In this document: piece after piece, positions 1 through 12,164 of the stretch
Layout of the letters: each line of letters opens with the position of its first letter
Numbering within the stretch: the stretch's first letter is position 1
Assembly (NCBI GenBank): GCA_947623455.1
Contig: OX392536.1
Span: 11,403,282 to 11,467,281, forward strand
Reading direction: 5' to 3'
DNA: 64,000 nucleotides
Source: Mimachlamys varia
Lineage: Eukaryota; Mollusca; Bivalvia; Pectinida; Pectinidae
Made by a program: the position numbers and the translations under genes
The notes under the pieces: generated by a model
The model's input: the letters and a program-made list of their open reading frames with translations, nothing else
What the model was told of the DNA's origin: nothing
Database searches by the model: none

Positions 1-489
1 TGTGTGATATGAAGATGGACGTTTTCGAGTATGCTCATTAGTGTGCTTTCTTGTTGTGATTGAGAATTATGACTCGGTTATCACTTTGAAGGCATGACAT
101 TTACTTGAATGTGACCAAGACTTACATGGCGGTTGTCGCCGATGAACCAGAAGAAGCTTACTCTTCCGTAACACCTGGTCTTATTCTCTTGTACTTTTTC
201 ATGGGTCTCCATGTAAATATCTCCTATGTTCATATTTTGCCCTTAGTTTAATCAATTTCAATTTTGGATTATGGTTTGGTTGACGCTTTTTGTTCTAACC
301 CTAATCTGCTTTGCTACATTTGGCTATTCTATGCTATATTTCTAGCCCTGCCTACCTTTTATATCTAACCCTGATCTACTTGCTATGATTCTTTGCGATA
401 TTTCTGTTTAATAAATGACTTGTATGTTATCTCAGATGTAAACGTATTTGCTGACCACCTCTATTTATTAATTCTGTTTATTAATCAAG
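1..489. other. No gene identified; possible intron end
   Basis: I recognise no protein domain here. Several short frames are open but none is convincing. The last part is pyrimidine/T-rich and ends in an AG at 488-489, which would suit a splice acceptor for the open frame that follows. Confidence 0.3.
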
Positions 490-775
490 AGGATTAGATA
501 GTGAACAGGGTCTACGTAAGGCTGTAGATAATGTTATTACCTATCTACAGCCAGGTTTCAGGGCTTCCTTCCGTGAGTGCTTCCAGGTATTTAGTGGATG
601 GAAGGGTAATTGGAAGGTCATGCAAAAGAACCAAGTGCTTGGTCCAAAACAGACCAGCACTAATGAATTTGAAAACTGTATTTCCTCAGGGGTGGCTAGC
701 TATAGTATGAAAGGTCAAGCTACAAAAGTGGACATGATAATTACACCAAGCGATTCAGGCAACCACTTTGGATGA
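490..775 (+). CDS. Possible terminal coding exon, unidentified protein
   Basis: A frame without ATG is open from 485 to a TGA at 773-775, about 95 codons. It is preceded by a T-rich stretch ending in AAG (487-489) that could be a 3' splice site. The peptide has mixed, protein-like composition: it contains GFRASFRECFQVFSGW near the middle, a conserved-looking FENC segment, and ends in DSGNHFG. There are two Cys and no hydrophobic segment. An AATAAA occurs at 962-967, a plausible distance downstream for polyadenylation. I do not recognise the family. It could also be a chance open frame: one frame of 95 codons in this much AT-rich DNA is not decisive. The case rests on the acceptor, the composition and the poly(A) signal together. 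Confidence 0.35.
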
Positions 776-1204
776 CCACCATTTTTTCTGTGTCGACTGC
801 GAGTGTATTTGTGAGTACAGCTCCAGAACATGATATCTACAATGTTTGCAGGCTTGTTTTTTGTAAAGCCTTTCATCAAACATGTCGGAATCAATCACCC
901 CTGAGTTGCTGCAGGCCCAGCGTATGATTAAAGACCTTTATTCTTTATACATGTACCACAAAATAAACAACCACTTCCCATCTTCATACAGTTCAACCCT
1001 CGGCCATTTAACCCTCATTTAGTGAAAGATATTTAAACAACTGCTCCCAAATCAAGACAGCGGCTTAACTGTGCTAACTTCTTCACAACAAAACCACCTG
1101 AATCAAATCAAAGACATGAAAGGATGAAATAACAAATCTGTACGAATCAGTAAAAAAATAAACACTTCTATATCATCATTTGCTTAATATATACATAAAG
1201 GTAA
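776..1204 (+). other. Possible 3' UTR and spacer
   Basis: Sequence after the TGA at 773-775. It holds an AATAAA at 962-967 and a second A-rich AATAAA near 1155-1161. No coding region is seen before the minisatellite begins. Confidence 0.25.
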
Positions 1205-2737
1205 CTCTCAGTTCTCCCTGACGACGGGGTGAGCGGCCATTGAGAAGCTCCTCCTGGTTAGCGCCAGGATCTCAGTTCTCCCTGACAACAGGTTGAGCGG
1301 CCATTGAGAAGCTCCTCCTGGGTAGCGCCTGGCTCTCAGTTCTCCCTGACGACGGGGTGAGCGGCCATTGAGAAGCTCCTCCTGGTTAGCGCCAGACTCT
1401 CAGTTCTCCCTGACGACAAGGTAATCGGCCTTTGAGAAGCTCCTCCTGGGTTAAGCGTCAGACTCTCAGTTCTCACTGACGACAGGGTGAGCGACCTTTG
1501 AGAAGATCCTTCTGGGTAGCGCCAGTCTCTCAGTTCTCCCTGATGACAGGGTGAGCGACCTTTGAGAAGCTCCTCCTGGTTAGCGTTAGACTCTCAGTTC
1601 TCCCTGACGACGGGGTGAGCGGCCATTGAGAAGCTCCTCCTGGTTAGCGTTAGACTCTCAGTTCTCCCTGATGTCAGGGTGAGCGACCTTTGAGAAGCTC
1701 CTCCTGGTTAGCGTTAGACTCTCAGTTCTCCCTGACGACGGGGTGAGCGGCCATTGAGAAGCTCCTCCTGGGTAGCGCAAGGCTCTCAGTTCTCCCTGAC
1801 GACAGGATGAGCGGCCATTGAGAAGCTCCTCCTGGTTAGCGCCAGACTCTCAGTTCTCCCTGACGACGGGGTGAGCGGCCATTGAGAAGCTCCTCCTGGT
1901 TAGCGCCAGACTCTCAGTTCTCCCTGACGACGGGGTGAGCGGCCATTGAGAAGCTCCTCCTGGTTAGCGCCAGGCTCTCAGTTCTCCCTGACGACAGGGT
2001 GAGCGGCCATTGAGAAGCTCCTCCTGGTTAGCACCAGGCTCTTAGTTCTCCCTGACAACAGAATGAGCGGCCATTGAGAAGCTCCTCCTGGGTAGCGCCA
2101 GGCTCTCAGTTCTCCCTGACGATGGGGTGAGCGGCCATTGAGAAGCTCCTCCTGGTTAGCGCCGGACTCTCAGTTCTCCCTGACAACAGGGTGAGTGGCC
2201 ATTGAGAAGCTCCTCCTGGTTAGCGCCAGACTCTCAGTTCTCCCTGATGACGGGGTGAGCGGCCATTGAGCAGCTCCTCCTGGTTAGCGTTAGACTCTCA
2301 GTTCTCCCTGACGATGGGGTGAGTGGCCATTGAGAAGCTCCTCCTGGTTAGCGCCAGGCTCTCAGTTCTCCCTGACGACAGGTTGAGCGGCCATTGAGAA
2401 GCTCCTCCTGGTTAGCACCAGGCTCTTAGTTCTCCCTGACAACAGAATGAGCGGCCATTGAGAAGCTCCTCCTGGGTAGCGCCTGGCTCTCAGTTCTCCC
2501 TGACGACGGGGTGAGCGGCCATTGAGAAGCTCCTCCTGGTTAGCGCCAGACTCTCAGTTCTCCCTGACGACAAGGTAATCGGCCTTTGAGAAGCTCCTCC
2601 TGGGTTAAGCGTCAGACTCTCAGTTCTCACTGACGACAGGGTGAGCGACCTTTGAGAAGATCCTTCTGGGTAGTGCCAGTCTCTCAGTTCTCCCTGACGG
2701 CAAGGTGAGCGGCCATTGAGAAGCTCCTTCTGTCTAC
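1205..2737. repeat. 64-bp minisatellite, about 24 copies
   Basis: The unit is 64 bp and recurs as CTCAGTTCTCCCTGACGAC, then GTGAGCGGCCATTGAGAAGC, then TCCTCCTGGTTAGCGCCAG. The starts at 1207 and 1271 fix the period. Copies differ at a few recurrent positions (GGTTAGC versus GGGTAGC; GGCCATT versus GACCTTT; CGACGG versus CAACAG), and the same variants occur in blocks, which implies amplification of groups of units. GC content is well above the surroundings. A minus-strand frame of about 100 codons at 2490-2792 is made of this repeat and is not a gene. Confidence 0.95.
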
Positions 2738-2970
2738 CCATCAGAACTAACTGGACACCAGCTGTATGGCTGATTGCTGCTATGTAGTTCAAAGTGGAAA
2801 GCTAATGTATGCATCCTCGCTTTCTTAATTGCCTTCTATAAGGTGGTACTTAGGATGTCCGTCCCACTTTTTACTGAGTTAGGATGATTCTTTCCCGATA
2901 TCAATGTGTATCAGAACGTAACAGTCACTAAACTTATCCTAATTGTATTGTTAAAATAGATCAAGTTGTT

Positions 2971-3177
2971 ATGGGATTCTCATTCCGGTGCTTGTCGCTT
3001 CTTCCTGTTTTGGTTTTGCCTTGTTGGCATTTAAGAGAACCTGTTCACAATGGAACGTGGAAGCAGAGACACTGCTCTCGATATGATCATATCCGACTGA
3101 CATTGGAACAAATGGACCCGTCAATGCATGAGTGTTTATGTACATTCAGATTATGTGGCAATATATCGAACTGTTAA
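2971..3177 (+). CDS. Small ORF, signal-peptide-like start, unidentified
   Basis: An ATG-initiated 68-codon frame. The N-terminus has a hydrophobic stretch (LLPVLVLPCW) like a signal peptide. The rest is Cys-rich with a potential N-glycosylation site (NGT) and ends at TAA. Alternatively the hydrophobic part is just a pyrimidine tract: CTTCTTCCTG...GCATTTAAG could be a splice acceptor, and only the downstream part would be exonic. I do not recognise a family and the ORF is short, so it may be chance. Confidence 0.15.
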   Translation: MGFSFRCLSLLPVLVLPCWHLREPVHNGTWKQRHCSRYDHIRLTLEQMDPSMHECLCTFRLCGNISNC

Positions 3178-3279
3178 TTTCTATTCTGATGAGTTGATAT
3201 GAAGCAGACTATGTGTTTTTTGGCAGTTGTTGTTGTCGGATATTGCAATTATAATTTGATGTTGTTTGGTTTGTTTTAG

Positions 3280-3351
3280 GTTGAAAGGCAGTAAAAGTTT
3301 ACAACCTGATGGCTATTTCGGTTTATCTGTTTATGACAATTCAATAGTTAT
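3280..3351 (+). CDS. Candidate internal exon A (72 nt), unidentified gene
   Basis: A 72-nt segment preceded by a T-rich acceptor (TTTGTTTTAG at 3270-3279) and followed immediately by a consensus donor GTAAGT at 3352-3357. Read from the second base, it is open: LKGSKSLQPDGYFGLSVYDN and onward, leaving two bases (AT) at the donor. Those two bases plus the first base of the candidate exon at 4168 complete a codon and lead into an open frame. The agreement of acceptor, donor and phase is the evidence; the protein is not recognised. The intron following it contains a perfect 37-bp tandem array that begins 13 nt after the exon end. Confidence 0.35.
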
Positions 3352-3364
3352 GTAAGTATGAAGG

Positions 3365-3813
3365 GATGTTGAAGGTCAAATAAGTCTGTTCTATAGTCAG
3401 TGATGTTGAAGGTCAAATAAGTCTGTTCTATAGTCAGTGATGTTGAAGGTCAAATAAGTCTGTTCTATAGTCAGTGATGTTGAAGGTCAAATAAGTCTGT
3501 TCTATAGTCAGTGATGTTGAAGGTCAAATAAGTCTGTTCTATAGTCAGTGATGTTGAAGGTCAAATAAGTCTGTTCTATAGTCAGTGATGTTGAAGGTCA
3601 AATAAGTCTGTTCTATAGTCAGTGATGTTGAAGGTCAAATAAGTCTGTTCTATAGTCAGTGATGTTGAAGGTCAAATAAGTCTGTTCTATAGTCAGTGAT
3701 GTTGAAGGTCAAATAAGTCTGTTCTATAGTCAGTGATGTTGAAGGTCAAATAAGTCTGTTCTATAGTCAGTGATGTTGAAGGTCAAATAAGTCTGTTCTA
3801 TAGTCAGTGATGT
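3365..3813. repeat. 37-bp perfect minisatellite, 12 copies
   Basis: Twelve full copies of a 37-bp unit that begins GATGTTGAAGGTCAAATAAG, plus a five-base partial at 3809-3813 (3365 + 12 x 37 = 3809). I see no difference between copies, unlike every other array in the window. This suggests a very recent expansion or strong homogenisation. An assembly artefact is possible. It starts 13 nt downstream of the candidate exon A. Confidence 0.97.
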
Positions 3814-4167
3814 ATCACTCATTGCTTTACTTTAATTCCAAACAATTTAAAGTATGACCCTTGGCTAAACAATAGATTTTAATGGACGTTGCATGTTATA
3901 TGATGCGGGTACAGTAAAACCCTACTTACTTGAATACCCCTCATTTATCAAACACTTCATTTGGTACCGCCTGAGTTCGTACATATTAAACCAACCTCAG
4001 ATTACTTGAATACCATGTATTCCTCGAACTATTGATCAGGTCCCCATTAGTTCGAGTAACTGGGGTTTTATTATACATATTGTCACACCACTGCCAAATT
4101 TAAGTTTCCTTTGAAGTTCAATTTTAATATTTGATCTTAATATTTCTTTTTTGTAATTGTGTTGTAG
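3814..4167. other. Intron-like sequence, no gene
   Basis: No coding potential seen. It ends in a long pyrimidine-rich tract and TAG at 4165-4167, a good splice-acceptor match for the open frame that follows. Confidence 0.3.
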
Positions 4168-4369
4168 CACTAACAAAGAGGAATGTTTGCTTTGTGATAA
4201 TGAAACGCACCGGAGAACTCCTAAGGCATTAACAACGTGTATTCAATCAACAAACCAACAGTCTATTGGATTCTACTCCCAACCAATCTACATCGTCCCC
4301 AATAGCATTACCAACACTTTTTCTACTTTCTTCAAAGTTGACCTCAGCATTACAGATGAATTCAGTTGA
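4168..4369 (+). CDS. Candidate terminal exon B, unidentified gene
   Basis: Preceded by a strong acceptor (T-rich tract then GTTGTAG ending at 4167). In the phase inherited from exon A it reads TNKEECLLCDNETHRRTPK and continues for 67 codons to TGA at 4367-4369. It has an early Cys-x2-Cys...His pattern (CLLCDNETH), too little to call a zinc site. No poly(A) signal is obvious nearby. I do not recognise the protein. The acceptor and the matching phase make it more likely than a random frame, but this remains a prediction. Confidence 0.33.
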
Positions 4370-5124
4370 GAATGTGAAATCTCAATGGACATTTCCTCCT
4401 GCTGTTTAGTTATAAAGGGCAGGCTTCCTCGCTGTTATACAACACAATGAGACAAGACCCGTGGCCAAGACAGCCTTAAAGCTTTGAATCCAGCACATTT
4501 CCTGTACGGAACAAGGAGGAGTAACGACGGAGTATTAAGAATCAATAGACAGTTTGTCCCCCTCATCCTATCACAAACATCCAAAATCAGCCCAATTGAT
4601 ATTCTCTGAGCTTGTCACAATGACAGAAACTTTGTGTGTGCCGTGACTGTGACATATGATGGGGTGATTTTTAGTCGTGCTTGTTCCACGCTAGCTGATG
4701 CAATATGTTTAGTAAATCTGACTTTAACTCGTGGTGTTACATCATCTTTAGTATCCTATCATACACAGTTTACCAGTAAACAAGTCACAAATTGATTCGG
4801 TTTGGTTCGTTTTTGTGTTTTATATCCTATGAACAGCTACGTTTATTTAAGGACGTACCAGGTTTTGGTGGTGGAGGAAAGCAAGACTTCCCGTAGAAAA
4901 CATTAAAAAAATATGGCCAGTACCTGGAAACTGGCATTGGCCATGAACGATCGCAACCCAGAAGTGGAGGGAGTACGTGACACCATGACATCAGTGTCCA
5001 GTTTCTTGATAAACCTCCCAAAAAAGAATAGCAGACTCAATTACACCGGTCATCATTTGACTTCTTAGATCCAAGTCAATGTCATTAATATCTTAATATC
5101 TGAACATTTTTTACAGCAACTCCC

Positions 5125-5155
<31 letters not shown>

Positions 5156-5799
5156 AAAAATTCAACAGGTCAGGGGAAAAATACACTGAAACTGTTGCTT
5201 TCTTGAAAACAAATTGTAACTCAGATTGCAATTATCACTAAACAATCATTTTATCAGATAGCAACTTGTGATCATATATATACACTTACACAAAACAAGA
5301 TGGACAATTGACATATATCATGTATATATCACTACCCAGGGAAATATAATCTACGAATTAATCCCGTAAGTGTGTAGTTATTATAAATCTCATAATAGTA
5401 AGTAACAGATCAGAAGGAGGCGGTGGCCGATCCATGTGTGTGACAGTTAATGCCTCTAATTGAAAATCAATGGCAGGGAATCCTTCGTGTCCGTGATGGG
5501 TGTTCAACGAGGAGATAATAGTGCCGGAGAGAGCGAGCGTCCATCACGGGGCAATTACCCTGTCATCACTACGGTGGCTCTCCAACTCTCGGTCACGTAG
5601 CGAGTCACTAACATAGCGGCCCAACAACGGTCAGCGGTGTTAGGAGAGTCAAGCCAGGGTCAATGTCTCATAGGTATAACATTACTGTCATTTACAGTTA
5701 GCATTATTTTTCAAAAATACTTGGTACACTGAATCAGCTTAAAACAATTTTGTCAGAGATGCTTTCAGAAACGAAATAGAAGCATATTGAAAACAGACA
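4370..5799. other. No gene seen; GC-richer patch at 5400-5680
   Basis: No convincing coding region on either strand. Around 5400-5680 the sequence is clearly richer in GC and CpG than its surroundings but has no long open frame. A C-run/A-run lies at 5122-5160. Confidence 0.3.
5122..5160. repeat. Homopolymer pair, C24 then A15
   Basis: Twenty-four consecutive C followed directly by fifteen A. The G-run on the minus strand could fold into a quadruplex. The exact length is prone to sequencing error. Confidence 0.9.
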
Positions 5800-8700
5800 C
5801 AAATCTATACCCACATCAAAATACTGACAACCCTACTCAAGTTTACCAATCTATACCCACATCAAAATACTGGCAACCCTGATCAAGTTTACCAATCTAT
5901 ATACCCACATCAAAATACTGGCAACCCTACTCAAATTTACCAATCTATACCAACATCAAAATACTGGCAACCCTACTCAATTTTACCTATCTATAAACCC
6001 AAATCAAAATACTGGCAACCCTACTCAACTTTACCTATCTATACCCCCATCAAAATACTGGCAACCCTACTCAAGTTTGCCTATCTATAAACCCAAATCA
6101 AAATACTGGCAACCCTACTCAACTTAACCTATCTATACCCAGATCAAAATACTGGCAACCCTACTCAATTTTACCAATCTATACCCAGATCAAAATACTG
6201 GCAACCCTACTCAACTTTACCTATCTATACCCAGATCAAAATACTGACAACCCTACTCAACTTTACCAATCTATACCCAGATCAAAATACTGGCAACCCT
6301 AACCCTACTCAACTTTACCAATCTATACCCATATCAAAATACTGACAACCCTACTCAAGTTTACCAATCTATACCCACATCAAAATACTGGCATACCTAC
6401 TCAAGTTTACCAATCTATACCCACATCAAAATACTGACAACCCTACTCAACTTCAACAATCTATACCCACATCAAAATACTGGCAACCCTACTCAAGTTT
6501 ACCTATCTATAAACCCACATCAAAAAACTGGCAACCCTGATCAAGTTTACCAATCTATACTTTCCTAAAAATACTGGCAACCCTGCTCAAGTTTACCAAT
6601 CTATATACCCACATCAAAATACTGGTAACCCTACTCAAGTTTACCAATCTATACCAACATCAAAATACTGGCAACCCTACTCAATTTTACCTATCTAGAA
6701 ACCCAAATCAAAATACTGGCAACCCTACTCAACTTTACCTATCTATACCCCCATCAAAATACTGGCAACCCTACTCAAGTTTACCTTTCTATACCCAGAT
6801 CAAAACACTGGCAACCCTACTCAAGTTTACCTATCTATACCCACATCAAAATACTGGCAACCCTACTCAACTTTACCTATCTATAGCCACATCAAAATAC
6901 TGGCAACCCTACTCAACTTTACCAATCTATACCCAAATCAAAATACTGGCAACCCTACTCAACTTTACCTATCTATACCCACATCAAAATACTGGCAACC
7001 CTACTCAACTTTACCAATCTATACCCACATCAAAATACTGGCAACCCTACTGAAGTTTACCTATCTATAGCCTCATCAAAATACTGGCAACCCTACTCAA
7101 GTTTACCTATCTATAGTCACATCAAAATACTGGTAACCCTACTCAAGTTTACCAATCTATACCCACATCAAAACACTGGCAACCCTACTCAAGTTTACCT
7201 ATCTATAGCCACATCAAAACACTGGCAACCCTACTCAAGTTTACCTATCTATAGTCACATCAAAATACTGGTAACCCTACTCAAGTTTACCAATCTATAC
7301 CCACATCAAAATACTGGCAACCCTACTCAACTTCAACAATCTATACCCACATCAAAATACTGGCAACCCTACTCAAGTTTACCTATCTATACCAACATCA
7401 AAATACTGGCAACCCTAGTCAACTTTACCAATCTATAGCCACATCAAAATACTGGCAACCCTACTCAACTTCAACAATCTATACCCACATCAAAATACTG
7501 GCAACCCTACTCAACTTCAACAATCTATACCCACATCAAAATACTGGCAACCCTACTCAACTTCAACAATCTATACCCACATCAAAACACTGACAAACCT
7601 ACTCAAGTTTACCAATCTATACCAACATCAAAATACTGGCAACCCTACTCAACTTCAACAATCTATACCCACATCAAAATACTGGCAACCCTACTCAAGT
7701 TTACCTTTCTATACCCACATCAAAATACTGGCAACCCTACTCAACTTCAACAATCTATACCCACATCAAAACACTGACAACCCTACTCAACTTCAACAAT
7801 CTATACCCACATCAAAATACTGGCAACCCTACTCAACTTCAACAATCTATACCCACATCAAAATACTGGCAACCCTGATCAAGTTTACCAATCTATATAC
7901 CCACATCAAAATACTGGCAACCCTACTCAAATTTACCAATCTATACCAACATCAAAATACTGGCAACCCTACTCAATTTTACCTATCTATAAACCCAAAT
8001 CAAAATACTGGCAACCCTACTCAACTTTACCTATCTATACCCCCATCAAAATACTGGCAACCCTACTCAAGTTTGCCTATCTATAAACCCAAATCAAAAT
8101 ACTGGCAACCCTACTCAACTTAACCTATCTATACCCAGATCAAAATACTGGCAACCCTACTCAATTTTACCAATCTATACCCAGATCAAAATACTGGCAA
8201 CCCTACTCAACTTTACCTATCTATACCCAGATCAAAATACTGACAACCCTACTCAACTTTACCAATCTATACCCAGATCAAAATACTGGCAACCCTAACC
8301 CTACTCAACTTTACCAATCTATACCCATATCAAAATACTGACAACCCTACTCAAGTTTACCAATCTATACCCACATCAAAATACTGGCATACCTACTCAA
8401 GTTTACCAATCTATACCCACATCAAAATACTGACAACCCTACTCAACTTCAACAATCTATACCCACATCAAAATACTGGCAACCCTACTCAAGTTTACCT
8501 ATCTATAAACCCACATCAAAAAACTGGCAACCCTGATCAAGTTTACCAATCTATACTTTCCTAAAAATACTGGCAACCCTGCTCAAGTTTACCAATCTAT
8601 ATACCCACATCAAAATACTGGTAACCCTACTCAAGTTTACCAATCTATACCAACATCAAAATACTGGCAACCCTACTCAATTTTACCTATCTAGAAACCC

Positions 8701-9480
8701 AAATCAAAATACTGGCAACCCTACTCAACTTTACCTATCTATACCCCCATCAAAATACTGGCAACCCTACTCAAGTTTACCTTTCTATACCCAGATCAAA
8801 ACACTGGCAACCCTACTCAAGTTTACCTTTCTATACCCACATCAAAATACTGGCAACCCTACTCAACTTCAACAATCTATACCCACATCAAAACACTGAC
8901 AACCCTACTCAACTTCAACAATCTATACCCACATCAAAATACTGGCAACCCTACTCAACTTCAACAATCTATACCCACATCAAAATACTGGCAACCCTAC
9001 TCAACTTCAACAATCTATACCCACATCAAAATACTGACAACCCTACTCAACTTTACCAATCTATACCCACATCAAAATACTGGCAACCCTACTCAACTTC
9101 AACAATCTATACCCACATCAAAATACTGGCAACCCTACTCAACTTCAACAATCTATACCCACATCAAAATACTGACAACCCTACTCAACTTTACCTATCT
9201 ATACCCAGATCAAAATACTGACAACCCTACTCAACTTTACCAATCTATACCCACATCAAAATACTGGCAACCCTACTCAACTTCAACAATCTATACCCAC
9301 ATCAAAATACTGGCAACCCTACTCAAGTTTACCAATCTATACCCACATCAAAATACTGACAACCCTACTCAACTTCAACAATCTATACCCACATCAAAAC
9401 ACTGACAACCCTACTCAACTTCAACAATCTATACCCACATCAAAATACTGGCAACCCTACTCAAGTTTACCTATCTATAG
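5800..9480. repeat. 46-bp minisatellite, about 80 copies, with internal ~1 kb duplication
   Basis: The 46-bp unit runs CCAATCTATACCCACATC, AAAATACTGGCAACCCTACT, CAAGTTTA. The period is fixed by repeats at 8881 and 8927. Single-base variants (CCTATC, CCCAGATC, TTCAACAA) and occasional length variants are scattered through it. A block starting near 5847 and ending near 6830 recurs with the same order of rare variants 1996 bp downstream (about 7843-8826). Shared landmarks include a GATCAAG variant (5881/7877), a doubled AACCCT (6301/8297) and a TTACCTTTCT variant (6781/8777). Confidence 0.96.
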
Positions 9481-10070
9481 CAATATATTACAGCATTTTA
9501 TCACATTTATAGCCTCCTGAATAAAACAAAAACATATATCATTGTAAACAAATTGACTTTCCAACTGTAGGGCAAAGTTCAGTTAGCAATGATTTGCTAC
9601 TAGATTTCAATCGAAATTGAATAAATATTTCATTCAGTTTAACCAAAACTGGCACTTTGGTTGTGAGTAGCCGCAATTTTAACACCACAGACAGAATTTT
9701 AAATAACAGAAATTGATCACAGTATCTGACAGTTGCCAACAGTGATCAGTTTAATGTGATACCTTTAAATCAATTACATTTGTCTGACATTGTTTTATTA
9801 GAAAAGAACAGGACCAACTGTTAAATGATATTAAAACAAAATTTGAACTGGCCATAGAAAAATTGCGCCATTTTATAAACTTGCTTCATGAACACATGTG
9901 TATTGTGACGTCACTTTGTTTATAACGTCATAATGTTGTCCATTTCGAAATAAAACTTTTCTGAAGAGCTGTAAAGAGGATTAAAGCGTTTGGAAGTTGA
10001 TTTTGTCTTATTTTTATTTATTTTATCTATTTCATTACCTACACATGAAAACAACCTATTTTTTTACATT

Positions 10071-10218
10071 AGGATATCATATATATTTTGATCTGTTTCT
10101 ATCAAAATTAAATACAAATATATAGGATATTAAATATATTGATCTGTTTCTATCTAAATTAAATACAAATATATAGGATATTAAATATATTGATCTGTTT
10201 CTATCTAAATTAAATAAA
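10071..10218. repeat. ~52-bp tandem repeat, three copies
   Basis: Three successive copies of an AT-rich unit containing GATATTAAATATATTGATCT and TTTCTATCTAAATTAAATA. The first copy is the most diverged. Confidence 0.8.
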
Positions 10219-10785
10219 TAATACTAAAAAACAATACAATTATTGCTTCTCCCCCGACACACTCCCACAACTTAAATTTTTTACCCTTTTGAAAATTAAA
10301 ACAGAGTACTGGTAAATATATTGTATTTCACATTTAAATATTGTATTTCACATCCTTTGTAGTTTTTCAGATGCCATTTATATAAATTGACACATTCTTT
10401 TCAGACTGTAGAGCTACGGTAATATACTTTGTTGCAAGCAGTTTTATTCTCTCGCACGAAACAGACTGGTTCATCCTCACAACAAAACAGTCATGTTAGA
10501 TAAAATAATATCAATCTTCGAGGCTACAAACATGATAAAAACTGATTATAATATATGTATATAGGCGACGACGCTATAATGAGAGGAACGTCCTTGAGCG
10601 ATACACTGTCATATCTAACAATGTAACAGATTCTTATCAATTCTAGGTTGAATGTTTTTAAGGATTCTCCTCAGTCACATGGGGATATAGTTCTGACAGC
10701 TGCCACTAGGTGGCACTCCATCACTGGTCACAAACACCAAAGACTGAATTAAGAAGGAAAAGGTTTTTTATCCATTCTTTCTATT

Positions 10786-10945
10786 AAAAAAATGAATGAT
10801 TCAACTCTTACAATAAATGAATTGTCATTTCATTAAAACAATAAATGAACTGTCATTTCATTAAAACACAATAAATGAACTGCTTTAACATTAGAACATA
10901 ATGAATGTACTGTTACTACATTAAAACACAATAAATGAACTCTTA
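10786..10945. repeat. Degenerate ~32-bp tandem repeat, about five copies
   Basis: Imperfect copies of a unit containing ACAATAAATGAACTGTCATT and TCATTAAAAC. The copies become more diverged toward 10945. Confidence 0.65.
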
Positions 10946-11073
10946 TTATATTGCTTGAACACAACACAGCAGGTGGACAATAGAAACAATTTCAGGAAGT
11001 TTTTAATCTTTTTTTTTACACAAAACCATTCCAATTTTTTTTTTTTTTACCCTCATTACTTTTACAGCAACAC

Positions 11074-11268
11074 TCATGAATAGCGTTTATAACGTATTTC
11101 TATAGCTCCTGCTGAAGCATCGGCACAAACAAAGCGTGTCAGACTCTGATGGATGGTGGACAGACAGTCCCTGATTACTAAACTTGTGTCGTGGAGATAA
11201 TAAAGACACATTGAAAAGCTAGCCTGGTGAAGCCTGCGATACATCATTGTCTCTACTAAACATATCAT
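11074..11268 (-). CDS. Short ORF or terminal exon, unidentified
   Basis: A 64-codon minus-strand frame from ATG at 11268-11266 to TGA at 11076-11074. The composition is protein-like, with MMYRRLHQASFSMCLYYL followed by a DTSLVIRDCLSTIHQ segment and a basic tail ending RYKRYS. On the minus strand TATGTTTAG could be a splice acceptor just after the ATG, so this may be a last exon rather than a complete gene. An A-run follows about 30 nt after the stop on the same strand, but there is no AATAAA. Function unknown; a chance frame cannot be excluded. Confidence 0.2.
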   Translation of the reverse strand: MICLVETMMYRRLHQASFSMCLYYLHDTSLVIRDCLSTIHQSLTRFVCADASAGAIEIRYKRYS

Positions 11269-12164
11269 TCAAACATTAGGGATTATCATTTTTATCATTT
11301 GCATTTAATCAGATAAAAAATTTTAATTGTGCTTTCCGTCATCTGTGTATGAATTTGTATTTGTTGATAAAAAATGGACCAAGGGAGATAACTTGTGTTA
11401 AGTTTGATACTTGACAGCTTACTTCAAGTTCCTACTTTGGAAAAATTCACTTTGGCCAAACAACTTGTGACAAATTTCCCCTGAGAAAGGTCCAATCTTG
11501 AAGTGGTATCTTTACAGAATAAGAGGCACAATAGGCCTGTATCACTCACCTGGTACTATTCTCACATATATATCATTTATATTAGAACTAAAACAAAGCT
11601 ATAGTTAAGGTATCAGTATAAGATCTGTGACTTCGGAAACTGAACCAGGTCATTGCATAGATTGTACAACTTTAAAGCTATTCATCTCAGACAGGAGCTA
11701 ATATTACCACCCAAAAAAAGCTTTGTTTATTGAGATTTAAGGGTTTTTAAAGACTTATACAGTTTTGACTGAAAGTAATCTTGAAAGTTCAGCGTCATCA
11801 AATGAAAACCTAGGCATATTTCCTGAAACTGATGATTATTCATAGTCATTTAGAGACTTTAAACATATTTGACCCTGTAATCTAGAATACATATCAAGGT
11901 CATTCATTTGAAAAAAATCTCACAAATACATCACAAGTGCTTAGTTCTTCTGATAATATTTTTTAGGTAAATGTTCTATTAAAAAGAATGCTGTGCTTCA
12001 GGTCTTCTTGATCTTTGGTTCCACATTTATAATCTGTCTGGTAAATAGAACACGCAGACTTCTGCCTTTATCAATGAGTACATCACCAAGACTCTCTAGT
12101 GCTCCCTCTGTAAGTGGTTTCTACTTCATAGACAGGTGGGTATCGTCGGAAATCCACATGACAA

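Larger units (their letters stand above)
9481..12164. other. Mostly non-coding AT-rich spacer
   Basis: I see no recognisable gene apart from the weak minus-strand ORF at 11074-11268. Two short degenerate tandem repeats are listed separately. A TCAAGGTCATTCATTTGAA motif at about 11896-11914 resembles a dispersed repeat also seen near 58067. Confidence 0.4.

Noticed and set aside
2490..2792. 100-codon minus-strand frame in the 64-bp array
   Set aside because: Made of repeat units of a length not divisible by three; no domain.
6295..6306. AACCCTAACCCT resembling telomere repeat
   Set aside because: Only two tandem copies, created by a small duplication inside the 46-bp unit.
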